Shown here piece after piece: positions 1-8,514 of a stretch of DNA of 64,000 nucleotides. The notes beneath the pieces are model-generated. The model was not told where the DNA came from. It worked only from the letters and a program-made list of their open reading frames with translations, and made no database searches. The position numbers and the translations under genes are program-made. The DNA comes from an uncultured Eubacterium sp. (GTDB lineage Bacteria > Bacillota > Clostridia > Peptostreptococcales > Anaerovoracaceae). Every line of letters begins with the position of its first letter. Position 1 is the stretch's first letter. The DNA lies in NCBI GenBank assembly GCA_902495595.1, contig CABUXV010000002.1, forward strand, positions 1 through 64,000, written 5' to 3'.

Positions 1-132
1 ACGACAATGTTATTTGCAAGAACAAAGGACGGCTTATCACATTGTGAACCTGAGCATGTATCAGACGAAGACTGTACAGCAGTTGCTTCTGCAACTCTTA
101 ATGCAGTTCTTAAAGCCGATGCTGCTTTATAA
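1..132 (+). CDS. Zn-dependent M20-type amidohydrolase, C-terminal end (partial)
   Basis: This is an open frame from the window edge to a TAA at 130-132, giving the last 43 residues of a protein. The segment TMLFARTKDGLSHCEPEH resembles the C-terminal block of the hydantoinase/carbamoylase branch of M20 hydrolases (N-carbamoyl amino acid hydrolase, beta-ureidopropionase, allantoate amidohydrolase), where a 'MLFVPS-DG-SH' strand follows the last metal ligands. The neighbouring preTA genes, which reduce uracil and thymine, make a beta-ureidopropionase-like role in reductive pyrimidine breakdown plausible. The catalytic part lies outside the window, so substrate is inferred from context only. Confidence 0.6.
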   Translation, partial: TTMLFARTKDGLSHCEPEHVSDEDCTAVASATLNAVLKADAAL

Positions 133-173
133 AAAGCGCAGATTTGAGACTGTGATTTAAACTAGGTTGGTTT

Positions 174-227
174 AGCTGCATTTCAACAGACTGATATATA
201 GCCTTAAGGGGAATGCAGCTTTTTTTT
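174..227 (+). terminator. Terminator or attenuator before preT
   Basis: AGCTGCATT (174-182) pairs perfectly with AATGCAGCT (212-220) and is followed by a T8 run (220-227). The 29-nt loop contains the self-complementary CCTTAAGG. It may simply end the upstream amidohydrolase transcript, but it lies only 40 nt before the preT start and could also act as a leader attenuator. Confidence 0.6.
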
Positions 228-266
228 CATAAACCACAGGCGAGGTGCCGTAAGGAGGAGTTAAAA

Positions 267-1529
267 TTGAGTAAAGTAGTAAAATCAAATTACACTGCTG
301 AAGCTGTAGCAGGTTTCACTCACAGAACCGCTATGGAAGAAGCAGCGAGATGCTTACTGTGCCATGATGCACCGTGTAGCAAAGGTTGCCCGGCAGGAAC
401 AGATCCTGCAAAATTCATAAGGTCTATAAGATTCAGAAATGTTAAGGGCGCAGCAGAAACAATCAGAGAAAACAATATCTTAGGCGGAACTTGTGCGAGA
501 GTATGTCCTTATGACAAACTTTGCGAGGAAGCGTGCAGCAGATGCGGTATTGATAAACCTATCGAAATCGGAAAGCTGCAGAGATACGCTATTGAGCAGG
601 AAGAAGTTTTCGGAATGAAAACTTTGGAGGCTCCTGACAAGAAAGTTGGCAATGTCGCTTGCGTGGGAGCAGGGTCTGCATCCCTTGCATGTGCAGCAGA
701 ACTTGCTAAAGCAGGTTACAATGTAACTGTAATTGAGAGAGAAGCTAAAGCAGGCGGAGTTCTTACATATGGAATCGTTCCAAGCAGACTTCCGCAGGCT
801 GTAGTTGACCACGATATCGCTCAGGTTGAAGGACTTGGCGTTGAATTTAAATTCAATACTGAAGCAAAGGCATCGGATCTTGCTGAATATGATGCGGTTT
901 TCGTAGGCGCAGGTCTTTGGGGAGCTAACCTTCCTCAGATTGACGGAATTAATTTGGATGGCGTATATGCCGCAGTTGATTTCTTAAAAGAAGCGAGAAC
1001 CAAGGGCGAAAAGTTTGCACCGGGTAAAAAAGTGTTGGTAGTAGGCGGCGGTGATGTTGCTGTTGACTGCGCTGTAACCGCAAAACTTTTAGGTGCAGAA
1101 GATGTAAAGATTGTTTACAGAAGAACATTGGAAGAGGCTCCGGGAAATATGTCAGAGTTCCATTATGCTCTTTCACTGGGAATCGGTATAACTACAGGAA
1201 TGGCTCCTGCCGCTATAAACGGAGCGGGAAAAGTTGAATCTGTAGATTTTGCAGGATTCAGAGATGATGCTGCAAAACTGACATTGAGCGCAGATACTAT
1301 CGTATTTGCTACAGGTCAGACTCCTGAAGATATGGGTAAAATCGCAGCTGTGAAATTAGCAGCCAAAGGAACGATTGAAGCCACAGAAGCAGGTGTGACA
1401 GCTGTTGAAAATGTATTTGCAGCAGGAGACATCGTAAACGGTGGAAAAACTGTTGTAGAAGCAGTTGCAGCAGGTAAGGAAGCGGCAGCTTCAATGATTG
1501 CATACCTGGAAAAGAAAGGAGTGAAATAG
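267..1529 (+). CDS. preT: NAD-dependent dihydropyrimidine dehydrogenase subunit PreT
   Basis: PreT is the flavin/iron-sulfur subunit of the PreTA complex that couples NADH to interconversion of uracil/thymine and their 5,6-dihydro forms in the cytoplasm. I start it at TTG 267, 6 nt after TAAGGAGGAG, rather than at an in-frame ATG (213) that sits inside the upstream hairpin. The 420-residue product has two N-terminal Cys clusters (about C29/C32/C37/C41 and C76/C80/C86/C90). These are followed by an FAD-binding GAGSAS motif near residue 134 and an NAD-binding VVGGGDVAVD motif near 257, as in the GltD-like family. PreA follows after 1 nt, so the two are co-translated. Confidence 0.9.
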   Translation: MSKVVKSNYTAEAVAGFTHRTAMEEAARCLLCHDAPCSKGCPAGTDPAKFIRSIRFRNVKGAAETIRENNILGGTCARVCPYDKLCEEACSRCGIDKPIEIGKLQRYAIEQEEVFGMKTLEAPDKKVGNVACVGAGSASLACAAELAKAGYNVTVIEREAKAGGVLTYGIVPSRLPQAVVDHDIAQVEGLGVEFKFNTEAKASDLAEYDAVFVGAGLWGANLPQIDGINLDGVYAAVDFLKEARTKGEKFAPGKKVLVVGGGDVAVDCAVTAKLLGAEDVKIVYRRTLEEAPGNMSEFHYALSLGIGITTGMAPAAINGAGKVESVDFAGFRDDAAKLTLSADTIVFATGQTPEDMGKIAAVKLAAKGTIEATEAGVTAVENVFAAGDIVNGGKTVVEAVAAGKEAAASMIAYLEKKGVK

Positions 1530-1530
1530 A

Positions 1531-2784
1531 ATGGCAGTTAAGAAAGATTTATCGATAGAATATTTAGGTGTTAAATGTCAGAATCCGTTCTTCCTTTCAT
1601 CTTCACCTGTTGGAAGCAATTACGAGATGGTTGCGAAATGTTTTGAAACCGGCTGGGGCGGAGTTATGTATAAGACTATAGGTATCTTCGTAGCAGACGA
1701 ATGTTCCCCTAGATTTGACCAGACAAATAAGGAAGGTCTTCCTTGGGTAGGTTTCAAGAACATGGAACAGATTTCAGACAAACCGACTGAAGTAAACTTT
1801 GAAAATATGTATAAGCTCATGAGAGACTATCCTGATCATGTTATGGTAGCGTCTATCATGGGTTCAAGCGAAGAAGAATGGAAACAGCTTGCTAAAATGT
1901 GTGATGAATGCGGAGTACCTCTAATCGAAGGTAACTTCTCATGTCCTCAGATGACAAGCCATGCTATGGGTTCCGATGTAGGAACAAACCCAGAGCTTGT
2001 TAAAAAATATTGTGAAGCTGTTACAAGTGTAACTGATATTCCTTTCATAGCTAAGATGACTCCAAATATCACTACTATGGAAATTCCTGCAAGAGCTGCT
2101 ATTGAAGGCGGAGCCGCAGGTGTATCAGCTATCAACACTATTAAATCAATAACAAATATAGATTTTGAAAATATGACAGCTATGCCTGTAGTTAACGGCA
2201 AATCCTCAATTTCAGGATATTCCGGAGCTGCAGTAAAACCTATAGCTTTAAGATTCGTAGCAAATCTGCTTCAGGATGAAGTTTTAGGTAAAAGAGACCT
2301 TTCCGGTATAGGCGGTATTGAAACATGGAGAGATGCTGCTGAATTCCTCGCATTGGGATGTAAAAATATACAGGTTACTACAGGTATTATGCAGTATGGA
2401 TACAGAATTGTTGAAGATATGATATCAGGTATGATGCACTTTATGGATGAAAGAGGCTATGATAAGTTAGATGAATTTATCGGATGTGCTCTTAACAACA
2501 TTATACCTGCTGAAGACCTTAACAGAGACTTTAAGATTCTTCCTGATTTCAGCGATGATAAATGTATCGGATGCGGAAGATGCTATGTTTCCTGCTATGA
2601 TGCTGCTCATCAGGCTATTGACTGGAATGAAGAAAAGAGAAGACCTGAGCTTAATGATAACTGCGTTGGATGTCATCTGTGCTTGAATGTTTGTCCTGTA
2701 CAGGGTTGTATAACTCCGGGAGAAATCAAGTGGAAAGAAGGCAGGAAACACGTTGATATCGCAATGAAAACAAAGTATGAATAG
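1531..2784 (+). CDS. preA: NAD-dependent dihydropyrimidine dehydrogenase subunit PreA
   Basis: This is the catalytic FMN subunit of the PreTA dihydropyrimidine dehydrogenase. The 417-residue protein has a dihydroorotate dehydrogenase-like TIM barrel with the active-site cysteine in NFSCPQM (about residue 138). At its C-terminus is a two-cluster ferredoxin domain with CIGCGRCYVSC (about 346) and CVGCHLCLNVCP (about 376). That is the usual PreA architecture and length. It has its own AAAGGAGTG binding site inside the end of preT. A strong intrinsic terminator 30 nt downstream closes the operon. With the truncated amidohydrolase upstream, the set suggests reductive pyrimidine catabolism; a dihydropyrimidinase is not seen in the window. 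Confidence 0.92.
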   Translation: MAVKKDLSIEYLGVKCQNPFFLSSSPVGSNYEMVAKCFETGWGGVMYKTIGIFVADECSPRFDQTNKEGLPWVGFKNMEQISDKPTEVNFENMYKLMRDYPDHVMVASIMGSSEEEWKQLAKMCDECGVPLIEGNFSCPQMTSHAMGSDVGTNPELVKKYCEAVTSVTDIPFIAKMTPNITTMEIPARAAIEGGAAGVSAINTIKSITNIDFENMTAMPVVNGKSSISGYSGAAVKPIALRFVANLLQDEVLGKRDLSGIGGIETWRDAAEFLALGCKNIQVTTGIMQYGYRIVEDMISGMMHFMDERGYDKLDEFIGCALNNIIPAEDLNRDFKILPDFSDDKCIGCGRCYVSCYDAAHQAIDWNEEKRRPELNDNCVGCHLCLNVCPVQGCITPGEIKWKEGRKHVDIAMKTKYE

Positions 2785-2811
2785 GTCAAAACTACACTTA
2801 GGCTATTTCAT

Positions 2812-2852
2812 AAAAAAAGACCGCTGAATAACAGCGGTCTTTTACTGTTTTT
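2812..2852 (+). terminator. Intrinsic terminator after preTA
   Basis: AAAAGACCGCTG pairs with CAGCGGTCTTTT around an AATAA loop (2815-2826 with 2832-2843), followed by a T-rich tract. Confidence 0.9.
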
Positions 2853-2943
2853 TGATAATATGAATATAAAATACATGGTAATAACCATTATCAGAAGGTA
2901 TAATAAACAGAGAGTTAATTTTAAAGGACAAGGAGGAATAGTT

Positions 2944-4596
2944 ATGAAAATACAGTTTTGCGGAGCATCAAACGGAGTCACCGGCTCGTGTCATTTGATA
3001 ACTACTGATAAATATAAGGTGCTTTTGGATTGCGGACAATTTCAGGGAGGGAAGGCTCAGGAAGCTTTGAACTATGAAGATTTTCCTTTTAATCCTGCGG
3101 ATATAGATTATCTTATATTGAGCCATGCTCACATAGACCACTGCGGCAGAATTCCTCTTCTTGTTAAAAGGGGGTTTAAGGGAGATATATACTGCACAGA
3201 TGCTACGGCAGACCTTCTTGATGTAATGCTCAAGGACAGCGGATATATACATGAAAAAGAGGCTGAATGGCAGAACAGAAAAAACGAAAGAGCGGGAAGA
3301 CCGTATGTTGAGGCTCTCTATACGTATAACGATGCTGTGGATTCTTTGAAATATCTAAAACCTGTGCTGTATGACCAGCTTATTGAACTTAACGAAGAAA
3401 TGAAAATCGTTTTTAATGATGCAGGTCATATATTGGGTTCAGCTATAACAGAGCTTTGGATAACAGAAGATGAAAACATATCCAAGATAGTTTTTTCGGG
3501 AGACCTTGGCGTTATGGAAAGGCCTATACTCAGAAACCCTACCATAATAAAAAAAGCTGATTATGTGATTATGGAAACAACTTACGGAAACCGTATTCAT
3601 CCGTCAAACTCAATGGATGTCAAAAAGCTGATGGATATAATAAAAGAAACGTCGGAAAGAGGCGGCACAACTGTAATACCGTCTTTTGCTGTGGGAAGAA
3701 CTCAGGAGCTTATTTATGAACTCAACCGGGTATATGACGGAGAGCATGAATATCACGAAGCTTTTGAAAATATAATGGTTTATGTTGACAGTCCTATGGC
3801 GACCACAGCCACAGAAGTATTTAAAAGAAACGCTCAGGTTTTTGATGATGAAACAAAAGAATATATAACAAAGGGTGATAATCCTCTGGATTTTAAAAAT
3901 CTTAAATTTACGAGAACCAGTGAAGAATCCATGTGGCTGAACAGCAATCCGGAACCAAAGGTAATAATATCAGCAAGCGGTATGTGTGAAGCGGGCAGAA
4001 TCAGACATCATCTTAAGCATCATCTTTGGGATAAAAAGTCAAGCATAGTGTTTGTAGGATATCAGGCAGAAGGAACTTTGGGGAAACTGCTTTTAGATGG
4101 AATTAAAGAGGTAACTCTTTTTGGAGAAAAAATAAAGGTTAATGCGCAGATTCATAATCTTGAAGGATTTTCCGGTCATGCTGACCGTGACGGACTTCTG
4201 GCATGGATAGGAGGGTTTCAGAAAGAACCAAAGCATATATTTCTTGTTCACGGCGAAATGGAAGCCAAAGAAGACTTTGCCAAAACCGTTGAGAAAAAAC
4301 TGGGATACAAGTCTATAGTTGTGAGAGGCAATTCGGAATTTACACTTCAAAAAGACGAAATAGTAGATACAAAACAGGCAGTGGATGATTCAATAGATGA
4401 AGATACACTTATCAATACCAGAGAAACCCTTACTGATATACACGAGAGAATAGAAGATATACTTTACAATGCTAATCTTGCCGTAGGAGAAAAAATTTCA
4501 GCATCTAAACTTGCCAAAATAAACAATATAGTTTTAGAACTGGAAAAATCCACTATAAATCTGGGCTCTGTGGTAAGTGAGGAGGAAGAGCAGTAA
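2944..4596 (+). CDS. MBL-fold / beta-CASP RNA-processing-type hydrolase
   Basis: This is a 550-residue metallo-beta-lactamase-fold protein of the beta-CASP group, whose members are nucleases acting on RNA or occasionally DNA. The metal-binding HAHIDHCG motif lies at residues 61-68, with further ligands in DAGHILGS (His) and FSGDLG (Asp). A beta-CASP segment follows, with PSFAVGRTQEL and SASGMCEAGRI, then the RMMBL region with FSGHAD and LVHGE. A C-terminal extension of about 80 residues has no recognised domain. The start is ATG 2944, 6 nt after AAGGAGGAA. The gene is monocistronic. Its architecture is that of the YsH1/CPSF73-like branch rather than RNase J, so RNA cleavage is likely but the substrate is unknown. 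Confidence 0.85.
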   Translation: MKIQFCGASNGVTGSCHLITTDKYKVLLDCGQFQGGKAQEALNYEDFPFNPADIDYLILSHAHIDHCGRIPLLVKRGFKGDIYCTDATADLLDVMLKDSGYIHEKEAEWQNRKNERAGRPYVEALYTYNDAVDSLKYLKPVLYDQLIELNEEMKIVFNDAGHILGSAITELWITEDENISKIVFSGDLGVMERPILRNPTIIKKADYVIMETTYGNRIHPSNSMDVKKLMDIIKETSERGGTTVIPSFAVGRTQELIYELNRVYDGEHEYHEAFENIMVYVDSPMATTATEVFKRNAQVFDDETKEYITKGDNPLDFKNLKFTRTSEESMWLNSNPEPKVIISASGMCEAGRIRHHLKHHLWDKKSSIVFVGYQAEGTLGKLLLDGIKEVTLFGEKIKVNAQIHNLEGFSGHADRDGLLAWIGGFQKEPKHIFLVHGEMEAKEDFAKTVEKKLGYKSIVVRGNSEFTLQKDEIVDTKQAVDDSIDEDTLINTRETLTDIHERIEDILYNANLAVGEKISASKLAKINNIVLELEKSTINLGSVVSEEEEQ

Positions 4597-4620
4597 GATT
4601 TATAAAGATTTTATCAAGTA

Positions 4621-4649
4621 TTGCATAGACAAATAAAAGACTCTATAAT
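4621..4649 (+). promoter_or_regulatory. Sigma-A promoter for the homoserine dehydrogenase-like gene
   Basis: TTGCAT (4621-4626), a 17-bp spacer and a perfect TATAAT (4644-4649) lie 71 bp before the start codon. Confidence 0.7.
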
Positions 4650-4719
4650 AGTGATGTAAATAGTCTGTAGGATTTTATTTTAAGGCATAATTAATAATCA
4701 GCAAGGAGAGGTTAGGTAT

Positions 4720-5751
4720 ATGAAAAAATTAAACGTAGCTTTATTGGGATTTGGCAGCTTAGGTCAGTCTTTTGCGAGAATACTTATCGAAAAAAAGCAG
4801 GAGATAGAGAAAGTTTACGATACCACAGTAAACGTGGTTGCAATAACCACAAAGACCAGAGGTAATCTTGTGGATGCGTGGGGAATAGATTTAGAGCGGG
4901 TTCTGAACAATATTCAGGCAACAGGTGTTTTTCCGAAAACGCAGGAGACTGTAATTCATAAAAATTCGCTTGATGTTGCAGAAGCTGTTGATTATGATGT
5001 TTTAGTGGAAATGACACCATTGGAATTTTCAACAGGTCAAGTGGCTACAGACCATATAAGAACCGCTCTCAAAAGAGGAAAACACGTTATATGCGCCAAT
5101 AAGGGACCTCTTGCATGGCATTACAGGGAACTGTCGGAGCTGGCTGAAAAAAACAACTGCAAGTTCTTATTTGAGACAACTGTAATGGATGGCGCGCCGC
5201 TTTTCAGTATAGTAAGAGAAAGTCTCAAAATGTGCAGAATAACCGAAATCAAGGGTATTCTGAACAGTACTACAAATTATATGCTTCAGGGAATAGAACA
5301 GGGTAAAACTATAAAATCAATAGTAAATGAAAGCAAGAAAAGAGGCTTTATAGAAGCTAATCCTAAAAATGACCTTGAGGGCAATGAGGCAGCAGCAAAG
5401 ATGGTGGCTCTTGCAAATGTTGTAATGGGAGCTGATATAACTCCTGATGATGTAGAATTTACCGGTATAGATGGGATTACCAAAGAACATATAGATGAAG
5501 CTTCTGCAAGAGGAAATGTGATTAAACTTATGTGCAGAGCATATTATAAAGGCGGTGAAGTTCGGGTAAAAGTAGGTCCGGAAGAAATCAGCAAGCTGAA
5601 TTCATACGCAACTGTTACTGGGACGTCTCTGGCTGTATCGCTTACGACGGATTTAATGGGGACCATAACTATAAAGGAAGAATCTCCTGAGGTAGAACAG
5701 GCGGGATACGGAATTTTCTCGGATTTGTTAACCATACTGTCAAACAGATAA
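4720..5751 (+). CDS. Homoserine dehydrogenase-like NAD(P)-dependent oxidoreductase, no ACT domain
   Basis: The 343-residue protein has a Rossmann motif GFGSLGQS near the N-terminus, ANKGPLA at about 125, and the family signature NSTTNYML at about 186, all typical of homoserine dehydrogenase (aspartate semialdehyde to homoserine). It stops before any ACT regulatory domain, which most Firmicute enzymes (about 430 residues) carry, so threonine feedback through ACT is not expected. In the catalytic D-L-x-G-x-D-x-x-x-K segment it reads NDLEGNEAAAK, with Glu in place of the second Asp. No thrB/thrC is adjacent; the gene is flanked by its own promoter and terminator. A related dehydrogenase activity other than homoserine dehydrogenase cannot be excluded. 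Confidence 0.72.
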   Translation: MKKLNVALLGFGSLGQSFARILIEKKQEIEKVYDTTVNVVAITTKTRGNLVDAWGIDLERVLNNIQATGVFPKTQETVIHKNSLDVAEAVDYDVLVEMTPLEFSTGQVATDHIRTALKRGKHVICANKGPLAWHYRELSELAEKNNCKFLFETTVMDGAPLFSIVRESLKMCRITEIKGILNSTTNYMLQGIEQGKTIKSIVNESKKRGFIEANPKNDLEGNEAAAKMVALANVVMGADITPDDVEFTGIDGITKEHIDEASARGNVIKLMCRAYYKGGEVRVKVGPEEISKLNSYATVTGTSLAVSLTTDLMGTITIKEESPEVEQAGYGIFSDLLTILSNR

Positions 5752-5849
5752 CTTGTTAACTTTTATGATTATCTGGAGATGCAGCCGATTGTAAACAACA
5801 AGTTTTTTATCGAAACAGGCAATGTAACCGAATCATTGGTGAATATACT

Positions 5850-5879
5850 AAAAAAACGCAGAGATGTCTGCGTTTTTTT
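5850..5879 (+). terminator. Intrinsic terminator
   Basis: ACGCAGA (5856-5862) pairs with TCTGCGT (5867-5873) across a GATG loop, extended by A and T tracts on both sides. Confidence 0.88.
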
Positions 5880-6032
5880 GTTGATAAAAACAAAAGAAAA
5901 TGTTAAAATACTAGCTTATATGGACTTTTTAAGGACAATGGGAATCTTTGATTTTCATGCTGACAGCACGACAAATGATGTTGAAAAACAGTTATGATTA
6001 AAGCAAAATACATACTACAATAAGGAGCAAAA

Positions 6033-6386
6033 ATGAAAACACTGAACTTAGCACTTGGATTTATTTCATTTGTCATGGCAATTCTTTTATCAACTTATTC
6101 ATGCATTACAAATTTAGGCGGAGTAACTGTCGAAAACGGACATTTCGGACTGGCGGTTATAACCATGCTTACTATATATTCCATAGTTGCAGGTATAATT
6201 GCTATTATTACTAAGGATGATGAGGGGAAATATATATACATATCAGCAGGATTTTTTATTTTCGGCGGCATATTAGGAGCGTTTTTATCGAGAGGTCATA
6301 GTGATATTTTTATATGGTGCATTGCATATATTGCCTGTGGAATAACTTTTGCTGTAATTAGTTTTATCGTTAATGAAGATGCCTAG
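6033..6386 (+). CDS. Small four-helix membrane protein, function unknown
   Basis: I do not recognise a named family. The 117-residue product has four hydrophobic segments, roughly residues 5-25, 42-64, 72-90 and 94-113, with a short charged loop DDEGKY after helix 2. This is the pattern of a small polytopic inner-membrane protein. A good binding site TAAGGAG lies 6 nt before the ATG. It follows a terminator and precedes the aminopeptidase gene by 79 nt without a clear promoter between, so the two may be transcribed together, but nothing indicates a shared function. Confidence 0.7.
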   Translation: MKTLNLALGFISFVMAILLSTYSCITNLGGVTVENGHFGLAVITMLTIYSIVAGIIAIITKDDEGKYIYISAGFFIFGGILGAFLSRGHSDIFIWCIAYIACGITFAVISFIVNEDA

Positions 6387-6465
6387 TATTATACAATAGT
6401 ATATAAAATATGGTATAATTAAACGTCTTAATAAAATTAAATACAGTTTGGTAAAGGAGCAGTAT

Positions 6466-7848
6466 ATGAAAAGAAATATTGCCTGGGAAAAATATGGCGA
6501 AAATGGCAGAAAAGATGTATTTGAATTCTGTGAGGGATACAGACGTTTTATAAGCAGATGCAAAACTGAGCGAGAGTGTGTAGAGGAAATTTGTCAAAAA
6601 GCCGAAGGTATGGGATACAAAAATCTTGAAGAAATTATAAGGGCAGGCAAGAATATTAAAGCCGGCGACAAAGTATATGCTGTAAATATGAAAAAAACAG
6701 CAGCTTTTTTTCATATAGGACAGGATTCTTTTGAAGACGGAATGAATATATTGGGAGCCCATATTGACTCTCCCAGACTTGACCTTAAACAGAATCCTTT
6801 ATATGAGGATGAAAATTTAGCTCTTATGGATACTCATTATTACGGCGGAGTAAAAAAATATCAGTGGGTTGCCAGACCTATGGCGCTTCACGGTGTGGTT
6901 ATAAAAAAAGACGGCACGGAAATAACTGTAAATATAGGAGAAAGTGAGGAGGAACCTGTTATAGGGGTCTCCGACCTTTTAATTCACCTTTCACAAAACC
7001 AGCTTCAAAAAAAGGGAGATAAGGTTGTAGAGGGCGAAGACTTAAATCTTTTGGTAGGCAGCATACCTGTAAAGGGCGATGAAACAGAAGCAGTAAAAAA
7101 GAATATATTGAATATATTGAGGGAAAAATACGATATAGAGGAAGCAGATTTTCAGTCAGCTGAATTTGAAGCTGTTCCGGCAGGACCGGCAAGAGATTAC
7201 GGTTTGGATTCGAGTATGATAATAGGATACGGGCAGGATGACCGCGTGTGCGCTTATCCTTCGGCAGAAGCGCTCTTTGCTTTGGATAACCCTGCTAAAA
7301 CTTGTGTATGTCTGCTGGTGGATAAAGAAGAGATTGGAAGCGTAGGTGCTACCGGAATGCATTCGCGTTTTTTTGAAAATACCGTTGCAGAGGTTATGAA
7401 CTGTATGGGCGTTTACAGTGAATTGGCATTAAGAAGAACTTTGGGAAAATCCAGAGTACTGTCTTCTGATGTGAGCGCAGCTTTTGACCCTAATTATCCA
7501 TCGGTAATGGAAAAAAACAACTGCGCATATCTTGGAAAGGGTATAACATTTAATAAGTATACCGGTGCAAGAGGAAAATCAGGCTCAAACGATGCAAACC
7601 CTGAATACATAGCTAAGCTTAGAAACATTTTAGAAGGCAAAGGAATATATTATCAAACGGCAGAACTGGGAAAAGTAGATCAGGGAGGCGGCGGAACCAT
7701 AGCATACATACTGGCAAACTACGGGATGGAAGTGATAGACAGCGGTATTGCAGTGCAGAACATGCATGCACCGTATGAGGTTGCAAGCAAGGTGGATATA
7801 TACGAAGCGCGTCTTGCATATGAAGCGTTTTTAAGGGAAATGATATAA
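6466..7848 (+). CDS. M18-family aminopeptidase
   Basis: This is a cytoplasmic zinc aminopeptidase of the M18 (aspartyl aminopeptidase/ApeB-like) family, releasing N-terminal residues from peptides. In the 460-residue protein I see the metal-binding blocks GAHIDSPRLDLK (about 95), YGQDD (about 252), DKEEIGSVGATG (about 282, catalytic Glu pair) and a late His in NMHAPYE (about 433). This is the usual order and length for M18. The start is ATG 6466, 6 nt after AAAGGAG, rather than an upstream in-frame TTG (6448) that has no binding site. Its terminator overlaps the next gene's ribosome binding site. Confidence 0.88.
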   Translation: MKRNIAWEKYGENGRKDVFEFCEGYRRFISRCKTERECVEEICQKAEGMGYKNLEEIIRAGKNIKAGDKVYAVNMKKTAAFFHIGQDSFEDGMNILGAHIDSPRLDLKQNPLYEDENLALMDTHYYGGVKKYQWVARPMALHGVVIKKDGTEITVNIGESEEEPVIGVSDLLIHLSQNQLQKKGDKVVEGEDLNLLVGSIPVKGDETEAVKKNILNILREKYDIEEADFQSAEFEAVPAGPARDYGLDSSMIIGYGQDDRVCAYPSAEALFALDNPAKTCVCLLVDKEEIGSVGATGMHSRFFENTVAEVMNCMGVYSELALRRTLGKSRVLSSDVSAAFDPNYPSVMEKNNCAYLGKGITFNKYTGARGKSGSNDANPEYIAKLRNILEGKGIYYQTAELGKVDQGGGGTIAYILANYGMEVIDSGIAVQNMHAPYEVASKVDIYEARLAYEAFLREMI

Positions 7849-7861
7849 TTTACAAGTTTTG

Positions 7862-7906
7862 CACCTTCTCAGCATACATATTATACTGAGGAGGTGTTTT
7901 TATTTT
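7862..7906 (+). terminator. Terminator whose 3' arm contains the next gene's Shine-Dalgarno
   Basis: CACCTTCTCAG (7862-7872) pairs along all 11 positions (one G-U) with CTGAGGAGGTG (7886-7896), followed by TTTTTATTTT. The GAGGAGGTG in the 3' arm is the only plausible binding site for the TTG start at 7905. Confidence 0.75.
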
Positions 7907-8435
7907 GAATAAACTTATTGCATGGAGCGTTATAGGTGTGATTTTATCCTCTGCTTCAGGTACTCTGCTTCACTTTGTATATGACTGGTTTGGCGGCAGA
8001 ATATGGTCTGTGTTAGGAGCTGTAAATGAAAGTACATGGGAGCATCTTAAGCTTATATTCTGGCCTTTGCTTATATTTGGGGCAGGGGAGTATCTTATAT
8101 ATGGAAGAAAAATATGTGGATTTATTTGCGCTAAGACAAAATCCATATTGATAGGGATGTTTATAATAGTTGCAGGATTCTACACGTATACAGGCATATG
8201 GGGTAAAAATACGTTGATACTGGACATAGGTCTGTTTTTTGCAGCTGTTGTAAGTTCGTATGTATTTATGTATAGGTTTGTAAATAAAGAGAATAGAAAA
8301 TGTACTTCATCTTTTTACAGTGTATGCTGCATTGCATTGCTTGCTGCAATAGCTCTTTTATTTATCATATTTACATATGATACACCGAGAATTGCATTGT
8401 TTCAGGACCCGGTAACAAAGCTTTACGGAATTTAG
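7905..8435 (+). CDS. DUF6512-like membrane protein
   Basis: The 176-residue protein has about five membrane segments and a conserved block GAVNESTWEHLKL near residue 42, which I associate with the DUF6512 family of Firmicute membrane proteins. The function of this family is not known. The start is TTG 7905, about 8 nt after GAGGAGGTG; no ATG upstream is usable. That binding site is buried in the terminator stem of the preceding aminopeptidase gene. Read-through transcripts would therefore hide it, whereas a transcript beginning inside the stem would expose it. Confidence 0.68.
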   Translation: MNKLIAWSVIGVILSSASGTLLHFVYDWFGGRIWSVLGAVNESTWEHLKLIFWPLLIFGAGEYLIYGRKICGFICAKTKSILIGMFIIVAGFYTYTGIWGKNTLILDIGLFFAAVVSSYVFMYRFVNKENRKCTSSFYSVCCIALLAAIALLFIIFTYDTPRIALFQDPVTKLYGI

Positions 8436-8514
8436 ATATCTTTTTCTTTATAAATAGGATGATTGGCTATATAATATAAACTTGAAGAATACTTAGTAGA
8501 AGGTGAGATATCCA

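Noticed and set aside
5779..5997. Open frame of 72 codons after the homoserine dehydrogenase-like gene
   Set aside because: It runs through a clear intrinsic terminator (5850-5879), has no binding site and an unnatural composition.
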